DNA of 64,000 nucleotides from Haematobia irritans (GCF_050003625.1 NC_134398.1:101537664-101601663); one strand, 5' to 3'. Shown: positions 8,130 through 18,599, numbered from the stretch's first letter. The notes: generated from the letters alone by a model not told the origin. Program-made: numbers and translations.

Positions 8130-8456
8130 ATGAGCGTCGATAAGTTTGGTCACTTTTCAAATTCTAGTGAGTTGAAAAGATATGTTCCGAAAATATTTGG
8201 TATTGCTATTGACAAGCATAATAACATCGATTTCCAAAATAAAAAGATTAAAAACGTGGGGGTACCGGTGGAAAGTGCAGACGCAGTCAACAGAACTTAC
8301 TTACAAAAACAAATCGAAATCTCACGTGAATTACTAAAAAAAGACTTAAATATTGAAGTCAATACAATACATCAAGAAATATCGCAGCTAAAAACTATTA
8401 TCAAGGATATATTTACAGTCCTGCCGGATATGCGAATAACATCTCAAGTTCATTAA
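8130..8456 (+). CDS. Short fibre- or spike-like protein (108 aa)
   Basis: It starts MSVDKFG and contains IDFQNKKIKNVGVPVESADAVNRTYL at about 33-59. The motif 'K-I-x-N-V-x-x-P ... D-A-V-N-x-x-Y-L' is typical of phage and virus fibre/spike stems, where it precedes a trimeric coiled coil. Here it is followed by heptad-like residues (ISRELLKKDLNIEVNTIHQEI). The protein is therefore a candidate trimeric surface or stalk protein of the Polinton virion. The gene sits 27 bases after the DUF8207-like gene and 23 bases before integrase. Function is inferred from motif only. Confidence 0.7.
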   Translation: MSVDKFGHFSNSSELKRYVPKIFGIAIDKHNNIDFQNKKIKNVGVPVESADAVNRTYLQKQIEISRELLKKDLNIEVNTIHQEISQLKTIIKDIFTVLPDMRITSQVH

Positions 8457-8479
8457 TCAAATTTAATTACAAAGTAACA

Positions 8480-9397
8480 ATGGCCAAAAGAGGAATAGTA
8501 CAAGAGATACACACTCAAGCCCGGAAAAAATTTCCCCGTCGGAGATATATAATGAAAGGAATTGATGACTTTTGGCAGGCTGATTTGGTTGAAATGGGAA
8601 CTTATTCATCTTTAAATAGAGGATATAAATATATTTTAACCGTCATCGATACATTTTCAAAATACGCATGGGCAGAACCAACTAAAACTAAGAATGCATA
8701 TGATGTTTCCAATGCATTTAGAAAAATATTGAACAAAGGTCGAACACCTAAAAATCTACAAACAGACGATGGTAAAGAATTTTTTAATAAAGAGTTTAAA
8801 AGTCTTACGCAAAAGTACTCAATAAACCACTACTCCACATTTAGTGTGATGAAAGCATCCATCGTAGAACGCTTTAATCGTACACTAAAAAATTTTATGT
8901 TTAAAGAGTTCTCATACAACGGTTCCTATAAGTGGATTGACATTTTACCAAATTTAGTTAATCAATATAATCGGAAAATACACAGAACAATAAAAATGGC
9001 TCCTATTGATGTCAATAAAAATAATGAGGATTATATTTTAAAAACTGCCTACAATCATCTTAAAGTATATAAACCCTCAAACTTCCATGTTGGTGACTAT
9101 GTTCGCATAAGTAAATATAAAAATATATTTGAAAAAGGATATACACCTAATTTCAGTACGGAAATTTTTCGAATAAGTTCTATCCAAAACACTAATCCTA
9201 CCACATATCTATTGGAAGATTATCAAGGTAATCCAATAAAAGGAGGTTTCTATAGAGAAGAAATTCTGCGAACGCGACACCCTGATGTTTACCTCGTTGA
9301 AAAAATTCTAAAAACAAAAGGTCAACAAGCATATGTTAAATGGTTGGGATTTTCTAATGACCACAATTCATGGATTAATAAGAATGAAATTTTATGA
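8480..9397 (+). CDS. INT: Retroviral-type integrase with C-terminal chromodomain (Polinton INT)
   Basis: The 305-residue protein inserts the element's DNA and produces the 6 bp target duplication seen at its ends. The catalytic triad is readable: Asp35 (WQADLVEM), Asp96 (LQTDDGKEFF) and Glu130 (KASIVERFNRT). The GDYVRISKYK segment begins the SH3-like C-terminal part, and residues from about 271 on (VYLVEKILKTKGQQAYVKWLGF...SWI) form a chromodomain, which could direct integration to marked chromatin. No stops or frameshifts, so the enzyme may be functional. Confidence 0.96.
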   Translation: MAKRGIVQEIHTQARKKFPRRRYIMKGIDDFWQADLVEMGTYSSLNRGYKYILTVIDTFSKYAWAEPTKTKNAYDVSNAFRKILNKGRTPKNLQTDDGKEFFNKEFKSLTQKYSINHYSTFSVMKASIVERFNRTLKNFMFKEFSYNGSYKWIDILPNLVNQYNRKIHRTIKMAPIDVNKNNEDYILKTAYNHLKVYKPSNFHVGDYVRISKYKNIFEKGYTPNFSTEIFRISSIQNTNPTTYLLEDYQGNPIKGGFYREEILRTRHPDVYLVEKILKTKGQQAYVKWLGFSNDHNSWINKNEIL

Positions 9398-9474
9398 TGT
9401 GTATTTAGTAATATAAAATAAATAAAGAAGATTGAAACTTAATTTTGTTTTTCATTCTAAAGTAAGTTTTCATA

Positions 9475-10164
9475 ATGTCAATTACATTAGCCCTAAGCGG
9501 AAGATCGTCGGTGCTCATAACCAATTATTTCCCACCCATACAACTTAATGATGAATATGAATGTGCTTTAGTTGATTTTCATTCGTATAATTCAATTCCA
9601 AATATTGACTATGATAACAATCTTTTCCACATTGGTGGTGATTGCATTGAAATTCCGGTGGGATCTTATGAACTGGAGGATATTGTTAAATTTTTAAAAC
9701 ATGAATATGTAAAGAAAAATATCAACAAAATATTAGAGATTGAGGCTAATAATAATACACTTCAAATTGAAATATATTCCTCCCACGATATTATTGATTT
9801 TAACAAAGATCGTTCTATTGGCGCGCTATTTGGCTTCAACAATCGAATTTTGCTACCTAATGCACGACATAAATCACATCAATCAGTGAACATAATGAAA
9901 GTGAATGCCATCCAAGTCCAATGTAATATAATCACAGGATCATATATGAATAACACACCGTCGCATATAATACATGAGTTTGCTATGAATGTCTCTCCAG
10001 GATATAAAATGGATGAGATACCCAGGAATTTAATCTATTTACCTGTGAATGTCAAGGAAATAAGTTGTCTAAAAGTTTGGATTGTGGATCAAGAAAGGCG
10101 TATAATAAATTTTCGGGGTGAAGAGATTACTTTACGATTTCATCTAAAACCGAAAGCGAAATGA
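9475..10164 (+). CDS. Minor capsid protein, single jelly-roll (penton-like)
   Basis: The 229-residue protein starts MSITLALSGRSSVLITNYFPPIQL and keeps the family's blocks: CALVDFHSYNSIPNI, IGALFGF, SHIIHEFAMNVSPGYKMDEIP and a C-terminal NFRGEEITLRFHL strand. It is the Polinton minor capsid protein, related to pentons of virus families with double jelly-roll capsids, forming the vertices. Its stop codon overlaps the start of the small ORF at 10161 (ATGA), and the major capsid gene follows directly. Confidence 0.88.
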   Translation: MSITLALSGRSSVLITNYFPPIQLNDEYECALVDFHSYNSIPNIDYDNNLFHIGGDCIEIPVGSYELEDIVKFLKHEYVKKNINKILEIEANNNTLQIEIYSSHDIIDFNKDRSIGALFGFNNRILLPNARHKSHQSVNIMKVNAIQVQCNIITGSYMNNTPSHIIHEFAMNVSPGYKMDEIPRNLIYLPVNVKEISCLKVWIVDQERRIINFRGEEITLRFHLKPKAK

Positions 10165-10331
10165 TTATCTATAATAAATATTACAATAAAATAGGTAATG
10201 ATTCCATTCCGGAACGAGCAGCCAAGCTAATTACACAAAATATACTGCCCCAATCTATAAAACGTAAATTAACTAAAGAAAATAAACTATTCCTAAAATC
10301 TTTAAAACTACAGCTTAAGAAAAATGTCTGA
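10161..10331 (+). CDS. 56-residue basic ORF bridging the two capsid genes
   Basis: The start ATG overlaps the stop of the minor capsid gene (ATGA at 10161-10164), and its end overlaps the first eight bases of the major capsid gene. The product is short and basic, with IPERAAKLITQNILPQSIKR and LTKENKLFLKSLKLQLKK as notable segments. I believe a similar 'LTxENxxFLKSLG' tail occurs in other Maverick proteins. The tight overlaps on both sides argue for a real, translationally coupled gene. Possible roles are a capsid cement or scaffold peptide; this is unproven. Confidence 0.6.
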   Translation: MIIYNKYYNKIGNDSIPERAAKLITQNILPQSIKRKLTKENKLFLKSLKLQLKKNV

Positions 10332-11493
10332 AATATTAAGCGTTGCAGAAAAACCATTTTCTGATGAAAGCATTATTAAGAAGGATTATCATAGCTATAT
10401 GCCATATATACAGTCATATAAAAATAATGATGAAATTAGAATAACAATCCAAAATCAAGATCTCTATGTCTTACCATCTGAAAGTTATATCTACATAGAA
10501 GGCTTCATAACGCTGATGGATGGTATAGCAACACCAAATGCTAGACTGCGAAATAATTGTGTAGCACATATGTTTGATGAGATTCGTTATGAAATCAATG
10601 GGGTTGAAATTGATAGAACACGTTATTTAGGAATGGCGAGTACTATAAAAAATTATTTATCTCTCAATGAATTGGATTCGAATATGATGCTGAATGCAGG
10701 ATGGAGTAAACACAATGACATGGAAAACGGGTCATTTAATTTTTATGTTCCGTTAAAATTATTGTTGGGCTTCGCAGAGGACTTCAATAAAATCGTGTTA
10801 AACTGTAAACATGACTTAATTTTGTTGCGCAGTTCAAATGATCATAATGCTTGCTTTTCCACAAAGCCTGAAGAAATGGTTAAACTAACGATACAGAATA
10901 TAACATGGAGAATACCACATGTGCAAGCTTCCGATATAACAAAGTTGAAAATTATAAAAACGATTAAAGATGGTACCACATTACCGCTTGCTTTTCGGAG
11001 TTGGGATTGTCACTTTAATCCTACATTCCCAAATGCGACAAAATGTAATTGGAATGTAAAGCTTTCATTAAATAGAGAGCGCCCCAGATTTGTAATCGTG
11101 GTATTTGAAAAAAACAACAAGTTTATACATTGTAATCTAGTAAATTTAAAAGTTCATCTAAATTCCGATACTTACCCATATGATGATCTTAATCTCAAAT
11201 TTGATGATAATAGATATGCTATTCTATATGACATGTACGCCAAATTTCAACACAGCTTTTATATGAAAGAACCACAACCATTACTAACAAGCGCTGAATT
11301 TAAGAACACCCCCATGGCAGTCATCGATGTTAGCCACCAAAATGAAATGGTCAAACAAGGTCCCATAGATGTCAGAATTGAACTCGAAACCAGTAAACCC
11401 ATTCCTGCAAACACCATAGCATATTGTTTAATAATTCACGATCGCTATATTGAATATACACCATTGACGGGAAATGTGCGAAAAATTATTTAA
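10324..11493 (+). CDS. Major capsid protein, double jelly-roll
   Basis: The 389-residue protein is the Polinton major capsid protein, which forms pseudo-hexameric capsomers. The recognisable core is the run VAHMFDEIRYEINGVEIDRTR at about 80-100, then LGMASTIKNYLSLNE, the FYVPLKLLLGF strand and a second set of strands to the C-terminus (VDVRIELETSKPIPANT-type). Length is at the short end of the family. The start overlaps the 56-residue ORF by eight bases. A poly-T tract and AATAAA-like signals near 11546 probably end the transcript. Confidence 0.9.
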   Translation: MSEILSVAEKPFSDESIIKKDYHSYMPYIQSYKNNDEIRITIQNQDLYVLPSESYIYIEGFITLMDGIATPNARLRNNCVAHMFDEIRYEINGVEIDRTRYLGMASTIKNYLSLNELDSNMMLNAGWSKHNDMENGSFNFYVPLKLLLGFAEDFNKIVLNCKHDLILLRSSNDHNACFSTKPEEMVKLTIQNITWRIPHVQASDITKLKIIKTIKDGTTLPLAFRSWDCHFNPTFPNATKCNWNVKLSLNRERPRFVIVVFEKNNKFIHCNLVNLKVHLNSDTYPYDDLNLKFDDNRYAILYDMYAKFQHSFYMKEPQPLLTSAEFKNTPMAVIDVSHQNEMVKQGPIDVRIELETSKPIPANTIAYCLIIHDRYIEYTPLTGNVRKII

Positions 11494-11679
11494 TTTTTTT
11501 TTTTCAATGAACCATACATACCTTTATATCCATAATCAATTTTAAAATAAATAAAAATAAAACAAAAATGTATACATCAATTTTTTCATTTTATTTATTA
11601 CATTTTTTCTATATAAATAACAATTCTTAATGTTAAATTTTTTAAATACATACAATACATAATAAATAGTTTAGTGTAT

Positions 11680-14600
11680 TTACATTAAAATTATATCCAT
11701 TAGATCATTAAAATCCATATCAAAATCAGATGTATATTGTTGAACTAAATTTTCTAAAGAGGAATCAGTTTCGATTGCTCCTAAATCTAAATCTAGACCA
11801 TTGCCATCTATATCAACTAGCATATTTTCCATACTTGATTCAATTTCATGGTGACCCCACGCGAAAGTATTAATTCCATCTTCCTTGATCATACGCTTTG
11901 TATCCAACGGACTTAATACAACTTTTTTCAAGGCATTCGTATAGATGTTGTGTAGCTTACACCTAAAAGTGAGCATTGTATCACAAACTTTTTCTTTAGT
12001 AAATAGACAATTCCTATAGTCATCAATTTTATAGTTGTCCATTACACTTTTTTTCACACCTTTAGCCTTTTTAATTTCATAACCATCCTCAACAGTATAT
12101 GAATACATTTTTGGACCTAAACCGACAAACTCTGTCATAATCTTACCACAGTTTTCATCCTTCATTAATCCAATTTCCTTTTTATTTACAAGAGGAAAAT
12201 TGAAAGGATTATCTTCGGAATACTCAGATGTATCAAAATGTGTAGTAAGATGAGGTCTAATTTCTTCATACACATCTTCAGATTCGATGGTGTATATGAA
12301 AGAGTCTGTATCCATATAGTTTAATTGTATTCTTTCACCAAACTTTTCTTTCATAAAGTTGTAGTGGAAGTCATACATTTTCCACTTAGCTAATTCTAGA
12401 ATACAAAATCCTAAGTATATTGGCTTATCATAAACAATTTTTGTTTTATTCATTTGAATAGCCCAAAAATTGTCTGTGAATTTGGATATACTATGAAAGT
12501 TTGGTTTTGAAATTAGAGCTTCAGCACCTAACTTACGCCTGTCACTATATGCCCACTGTTTTACAATAGACACATCTTTTCTTTTTTCAACATTTTCCAT
12601 TGTTTTGCCATATACTGCATTGTTCAATAGTTTAAAGAAATTTTTTTCAAAAGCAATATTTGTTTTTTTCCTACAATCATTGTTTTTGTCAATATATTCC
12701 TTTAGCCATGGTCTTTGACTAAAAGTAAGCACCCTATGCACTTCATTTAGAACGTAGCCCTGCTCTAAACATTGTTTTAGTGTCATGTAGTGGATGGTAT
12801 ACCTTTCTTTTGGTGTAAGATCTGCAACAAGTTTGTTGTGTTTCGATCCTCCCACTTTTTTGTTTTCAGCCGCTAAAGGTAAATCATTAAATTTATTATG
12901 TAGATGGGGTGGACAACTTATTGAAACTTCATAAATATACCCTTCAGGAGAATCGAATTTAAAATTTTTGATTACGTTAGGATCCCTAATAATGTCAGCT
13001 TCTGCAACCCATTTAAAATTACCATATGGTAAGAATTGCTGCATCGCCCATCCATATAGGTTATTAACATCAAGATATAATAAAAATGTAGATACAATAT
13101 CAGGATTAAAGTTTTTCATATATTTATTATTGGCTTTGTGATATCTTTTACTACATTGAGTAATACCTCCACGAATGCCATTTTTTATAAAGTTGTATGT
13201 GTCTACATCCTTCAACAATTCTAGGCTAAAACCATCCGATGTTATCAGCTTTAGCATAGCATCATAAGATAGACCAGGCGCCGTAAAATATTGGCAAGGA
13301 TCCAGCTTATGTATGCTTTTGCATAAGATTCGAAAGTTTTCGAATATATCTGTGAGTAGAAGGACATCCGTTTTTAAATATAACTCCATATAATCCTGAA
13401 GTGTTCTACAATTAAATGTTGTCCAAACTTCTATAGCGTGATTGTAGTCCTCCTGACTACAACTTTTGTTGGTTAATTTACTGTAGAAGTTTTCTATAGA
13501 GGGAAGGTTTATATCTTTAAGTTTTTGAAATGAATCCAAGTATTCATAACAAAATACACCCTTCCTTCTCATTAATTTAAATTCGTGGTCATTTGAGAAA
13601 TTAGATCTAACCGTAGTCATTTTGTCATCTAACAGATTTTTAGCTAAGCTATCCAAGCTTGAAGGCATAAATCTTAAAGAATCTAAAAACCTATATTCTA
13701 AAAGATCCCCATTATCAAATTTAATTTTATGAGATACCGATATATATAATTCTTTATTTAGCGGTATAACTGAGGTATTTCCAGGAATAAGGTTTAGTAA
13801 ATCTTTAATAAATAGATGACAGTCATATGACGAAAAGTTATGGAAAAAGATTGGTATAAACTTTGGGATCTTATAATTTAAATTACATTCATTATGGGCC
13901 GCCCCCCTATATTTTCCAGTAATATGGCAATGATCCCTAACCCTATCCGTATCTAAATTTTTGTCACAAATGTGACACAATTGAGCTGCGTGAAAACTGG
14001 ATTCCTCAATAGGTGATAAGGGACACATTGGTTTTTTTAATGATAAATACCTTTCGTATATATCTCTACATTCTAAATCTAAATATTTAACAAATTTTTC
14101 CCCAGCATCCTCCCCAGTATAAATCTTAAATCTATCTAACGAACTATCTACACTACATTTTATATAAAAACTAAAAGCACACGGTTTGTGCTTATTTATT
14201 GTTGATCCTAAACTATCTTTCTCTAGTATGCACTCAAAATCGGCATACACAACGAAAGGGACATCCATCGTTTTACTTATGTTTTTAAAGCGAATAAAAT
14301 TATTACCTGCATCCGGTACGGTGGTTACAATGTTGGAACATTCCTTTAAGTGATTCGACCACTTTTCGGAGTTTGAAGTGTATTGCAGGCATCTGTCGCA
14401 AATTTTTAATTTCTTACAATTTTTGGTTAACTGCGAAGATAATAATCTATAACAAATAAAATAAAAAAAAAAAATATTTTATTAATATTTAAGTAAAAAA
14501 TGAAATGAAGGATTTTTTTCTTACCTTGACATGTCTTTAATCCAAATATAATGTGCTTTACCCCCACTCTCCAACAACAACAAGTTAATGTGTACCCCAT

Positions 14601-15975
14601 TTGGAACAACATTCTGGGATATGTGGTATGGCCCGATGACAGTGTCATCTTTCCGGTTATACCCATATACATTAATACTAACTCCTGGGTTCAGCTTTTC
14701 AAATTTTGGGATTTCTTGCACAGGCATAGGGAATTCTAGCCCTTCAAAATTTAAATTTATATTGTTTTCTAACAAAATATTCTGCTGCCTGATATCTACT
14801 CGATAGGATGAAGTTCGAGTTGGGTGGGTTGGCTTTGGGGAAGTTAACGCCGAAATGACACTCCATTTGAAGCAGTATTCATCCGTATTTCTGACATTGA
14901 TACATGCTTTTTTCGAATATAATTTTGGTGGCGTTGGAATATATTGGGAACCACAAAAGCCAGACCATTTGTTGATGTTGATTTCAAATTTTTCAATTCG
15001 AGTCAAAGTCCATCCAGAGTCTCTTTCCTGAAAATCCGCCATTTGACTCTTTATTTCCTCAATATGCCTTTTAATGAAATCCTCAATGTTGTCTGACATA
15101 ACCAGTCTCTGCATTTTGGACACATGGTACATGTGTTGCATTTGGAGCTCTTCACCACCCAACTTTATGTATTCCCCAATTAGTTGGATATTTATCTTCA
15201 GACTTTTATTCTTCGCCAGTGAATTTAAAATTAACAGGTGTAAACTCTTGTTACATTCTTCGAATACCTCATTTATATCTATGGTATTCATATCGGTTAG
15301 GTACGTATAAGTTCCTACACGATTTTTAAATCCTGTCATCGTCTGTCTAAATTGGTTATTTATAATAACATCACTTCTTTGTATGTGATTCGGAGACTGG
15401 TGATGTTTGAACCAATTCATTGGGTTTACATAGACGTTGCATATTTCACATACTTTATTTAAATTCCTCTGACCATGACTAGGCCCTGGTTGCTGGTCGA
15501 AATTAAACTGTTGCTGCTCAAATATGTTTGAGTGTTGCTCCAAGTTTTGATTTTGCTGCAGCAATTGTTGATGAAAGATAGGTCCTGGATGCTGCAGCAA
15601 GTTAAAATGTTGTTGTTGTTGGGACCCTGGATTAAGCCCTGGTTGCTGATCCCAATTATATTGTTGTTGGGGGTAGATTCCACCTCCCACGGACATGTTT
15701 ATGTGTTGTTGCTGTTGTTGTTGCTGTTGTTGTTGCTGTTGTTGTTGCTGTTGTTGTTGCTGTTGTTGTTGCTGTTGTTGTTGCTGTTGTTGTCCAAAAC
15801 CTTGTCTATGCATTGTCGCTTGGTGAATTTCCATATGTAATTTCAATGCATAGACATTTCGCACCATCAAACCACATAAACTACACGTTTTGTGTGTCTG
15901 CAAATGTTTTTGGAGTGCATTTTGGCTTTTGAACATTTTTCTGCATACTTTGCACGTCAACATTTGGGATTCCAT
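11680..15975 (-). CDS. POLB: Protein-primed family B DNA polymerase, spliced, with zinc-finger/poly-Q N-terminus (Polinton POLB)
   Basis: The gene reads as two exons, 15975-14525 and 14446-11680, giving 1405 residues. Exon 1 starts with two C2H2-like zinc fingers (CKVCRKMF...H, CSLCGLMV...H), 29 glutamines, a Q-rich stretch and a third finger (CEICNVYV), then runs to YIWIKDMSR. Exon 2 continues in frame with a CDRC...HLKEC finger. Polymerase landmarks: exonuclease DFE in YADFECIL (about 553-555), a CHICDKNL...CHITGKYRGAAH segment, motif A DVNNLYG (about 943), motif B NNAVYGKT (about 1092), motif C MDTDSF (about 1196). It would replicate the element. The ATG at 14268 is internal, not the start. 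Confidence 0.94.
14447..14524 (-). other. 78 bp spliceosomal intron in the Polinton polymerase gene
   Basis: On the minus strand the donor is CAAG|GTAAG and the acceptor, after a long pyrimidine tract, is TTATAG|ATTA. Removing it joins a split Arg codon and keeps the polymerase frame open on both sides; without it, a stop follows at once (14521-14523). Size is typical of fly introns. Confidence 0.88.
15706..15792 (-). repeat. Poly-glutamine repeat (29 codons)
   Basis: There are 29 uninterrupted CAA/CAG codons in a regular 12-base pattern (three CAA then one CAG) inside the polymerase N-terminus. A regular DNA period rather than random codon mixing shows expansion of a 12-mer. Confidence 0.95.
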
Positions 15976-16635
15976 TTTGTTTAAAGTTCTTTCAAATATT
16001 TCTTTTTTAAATTTTTATAAATAAACCTTTTATTAATTATTTTTGCAGCACAAGAAACAAATCGCAATTTTTTCTTAAAAGGTACGATTCTTTTCTTTTT
16101 TCTTTTTTTGTTTATATTTATTATTTTGCAACAAAAAGTCTCAACGTATTTTACGTGTTTTGATTTATTTATTAATTTTTTTTGTATAACACCAAAAAAA
16201 TTCACAACGTCCGTTTCTGTTTTTTTTCGTTTGTTAGCAAATGTTGTTTTTTTCACAACGTGTCCGTTTCTGTTTTTTTTTTTCGTTTGTTAACAAATGT
16301 TGTCTTTTTTCACAACGTAAAACTTCGATTTTTTTTTTGTAAAACACCAAAAAATTAACAAAATTCCGTTTTTTCAGTTTTTTTAAATGTTGTATTCACA
16401 ACGTAAAACTCCGTGCATATGAATTGCTAAGTCGGGGTTTAGAATTCAATTGGGAACTAAAATTTCAAATGAATATACTATATATTTCTTCGAGGAATGA
16501 GATATTTATCCCTTTATAAATACACATTTCTTCTCAAAAAGTAACAAATACATAAAAAATCTAAACAAATAGACACATTGCCTGATTTTCATAGATATTT
16601 TGTATGCAATTAGACATCAATGTTTACATCTTACT
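15976..16635. repeat. AT-rich spacer with ~60 bp CACAACGT-containing repeats
   Basis: Upstream of the polymerase start. Between about 16150 and 16420 the string TTTTTTCACAACGT followed by CCGTTTCTGTTTTTTTT and CGTTTGTTARCAAATGTTGT recurs, giving three to four imperfect ~60 bp units. No supported ORF. It probably carries the polymerase promoter or leader. Confidence 0.7.
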
Positions 16636-17606
16636 AGGCGATCAGAAAACTCCACACAGTCAACCAAGAAATCAAATCGAATAACTCAAATTTTCCCAAC
16701 AGCCAAAATCTTATCTCACCCCCTCCATACCTTATCTTCACGATACATATACATCTTGGGTGGTCATTCTGTGCAATGACAAACAATTCAATAGGATTTC
16801 CCAACAGTGAAACACTTATCTCTTCCCCCTACACCTTCTTCCTCCAAATCTAGGTTTCAGCGATTGTTCAATACTAGGCGATCAGAAAACTCCACACAGC
16901 AAACCAAGAAGTCAAATCGAATTTTCCCAACAGCCTAAATCTTATCTCTCCCCATCCCTATCTCATCTTCATGATACATGCACATGCACCACACAGCCAG
17001 TCAATGCACTCAACACAATGACAATCATGCATATAGGGACAGCCAAACTAGAGAATCACTTATCTCTTTTCCATACCCATTCTTCTATGATACATAAACA
17101 AACACAAAATCTAAGTTTCAGCGATTGTTCAATACTAGGCGATCAGAAAACTCCACACAGTCAACCAAGAAATCAAATCGAATAACACAAAATTTCCCAA
17201 CAGCCAAAATCTTATCTCACCCCCTCCCTGTCTCATCTTCACGACACATGCACATGCATTTCTTCTCTCATTTTAGAATGCTAAACAAATCAATAGCATT
17301 CTCAAGAATCACTTTAGGTTTCAACGATTGATCAATACTAGGCGATCAGAAAACTCCACACACTTTTCCCAACATCCAAACTCTTATCTCTCCCTCCCTC
17401 CCTCCCTATCTCATCTTCACAATACATGCACATGCACCACACAGCCAGCCAATGCACTCAATACAATGACACTCATGCATACAGGGAAAAATTTTTTTTG
17501 GATGACCTTATGACCTATCACAAAAAGCCCATTAAAAAAAGCCCATTAAAAAAAGCCCATAAAAAAAGGCCATTAAAGTGGATCAGTCTATACGTATTAC
17601 ACTACT
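16636..17606. repeat. Right terminal inverted repeat and subterminal repeats
   Basis: Inverted counterpart of the left end. Landmark CTAGGCGATCAGAAAACTCCACACA appears near 16635, 16875, 17136 and 17339. The outer ~330 bp matches the left end with only small indels (poly-A run lengths, one extra CCCT). It ends CGTATTACACTACT at 17606. Confidence 0.93.
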
Positions 17607-17612
17607 AAGGTC
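17607..17612. repeat. Right 6 bp target-site duplication (AAGGTC)
   Basis: Exact copy of 1126-1131, flanking the element. Confidence 0.97.
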
Positions 17613-18499
17613 CTCATGTCGATTTATGATCCATTGGGCTTCGCCTCTTGCTATACTATTGGTTTGAAAATTTTGCTACAGGAAATTTGGCGTTCAGGCG
17701 TACACTGGGATGAGGATCTCCCCCAAGACCTTGTTACGAAATGGTATCGCTGGAAAGAGAACCTGGCAGGAATAATGTCATTGGAGATACCACGCTGTTA
17801 TTCCGTGTACTTGAGACAAGCAAATAGTGTTCAACTACATTGTTTTGTTGATGCCGGGGAGTTTGGTTACGCCGCTGTATGCTACTTGAGAGTTCGCTTT
17901 GGAACGTTTATTACAGTGTCTATGGTTATGGCCAAAAATAAAGTATCACCGCTTAAGCCCATCTCTATACCGAGACTCGAACTCCAGGCTGCAGTGTTAG
18001 GTATTCGAATGGTGCAGAAAGTTAGACAAGTAGATGGAATAAAAGTAGAGAAGTGCTACTATTGGTCTGACTCGAAAACGGTGCTTAGATGGCTGCGCAT
18101 GGACCCAAGAAAATTTCGCCCTTTTGTGATGCATAGAGTTGGAGAGATTTTGGAGCACTCTCAAGTAGATCAATGGATGTGGATAAAATCGAAGTTCAAC
18201 CCTGCAGATCTTGCGACGAAAGTAAATACCAATATCGATAGTTCATTTTGGCTATTTGGACCTGAATTTCTGTTAGCCGAAGAGTGTGATTGGCTACGAT
18301 GTGAAGACTTGGGACAAGAGGTTGATACTACTGAAGTGCGGAATTGTTATATAAACGTCCATATTCATGAACCTCACTTAGACATGAATGTCACCGCATT
18401 TTCCGATTGGCGAAGGCTATATCGTGCTCTGGCAACATTTATCTTGTATGTGGACAAACTGAAAGCATCGGCAAAGGGCGATTGCAAGCCGTCTATAGT
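17613..18499 (+). pseudogene. BEL/Pao pol, RNase H part (3' piece of the split ORF)
   Basis: It continues the BEL frame from 1131 (LMSIYDPLGFASCYTIG). This is the BEL/Pao-specific region after the RT, with the RNase H core: CFVDAGEFGYAA (first acid), PRLELQAAVLG (conserved Glu), YWSDSKTVLRWL (Asp), and IKSKFNPADLATK at the end. No internal stop before the sequencing gap. The integrase and 3' LTR, if present, lie in or beyond the gap; the sequence right of the gap is a different element in opposite orientation. Confidence 0.92.
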
Positions 18500-18599
18500 N
18501 NNNNNNNNNNNNNNNNNNNNNNNNNNNNNNNNNNNNNNNNNNNNNNNNNNNNNNNNNNNNNNNNNNNNNNNNNNNNNNNNNNNNNNNNNNNNNNNNNNN
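18500..18599. other. Assembly gap (100 N)
   Basis: Exactly 100 N, the usual placeholder for a scaffold gap of unknown size. The BEL element (+) enters it and a Gypsy element (-) leaves it, so an unknown amount of sequence may be missing. Confidence 0.99.

Larger units (their letters stand above)
1132..17606. mobile_element. Complete Polinton/Maverick element (16,475 bp)
   Basis: The element is bounded by inverted ends (AGTAGTGTAATACG... / ...CGTATTACACTACT) and a perfect 6 bp target duplication. It contains the hallmark Polinton set: PolB, rve integrase with chromodomain, packaging ATPase, Ulp1-like protease, major and minor capsid proteins. Gene order from the left is two small ORFs (+), two paralogues (-), protease (-), phospholipase-like (-), ATPase (+), DUF8207-like (+), fibre-like (+), integrase (+), minor capsid (+), 56-aa ORF (+), major capsid (+), PolB (-). 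No core gene shows an internal stop once the PolB intron is removed, and the outer ends are nearly identical, so the insertion looks young. Size fits the family's usual 15-20 kb. Confidence 0.97.

Noticed and set aside
14268..14268. Start of an 862-residue polymerase at an internal ATG
   Set aside because: It would start just before the first exonuclease motif and omit the conserved upstream part; the spliced two-exon model keeps the frame open.
15459..15840. Plus- and minus-strand Leu-rich or Asn-rich frames across the CAG/CAA repeat
   Set aside because: Shadows of the poly-Q coding strand.
16636..17606. LTR of a retrotransposon
   Set aside because: The matching copy at the left is inverted, not direct, so these are terminal inverted repeats.
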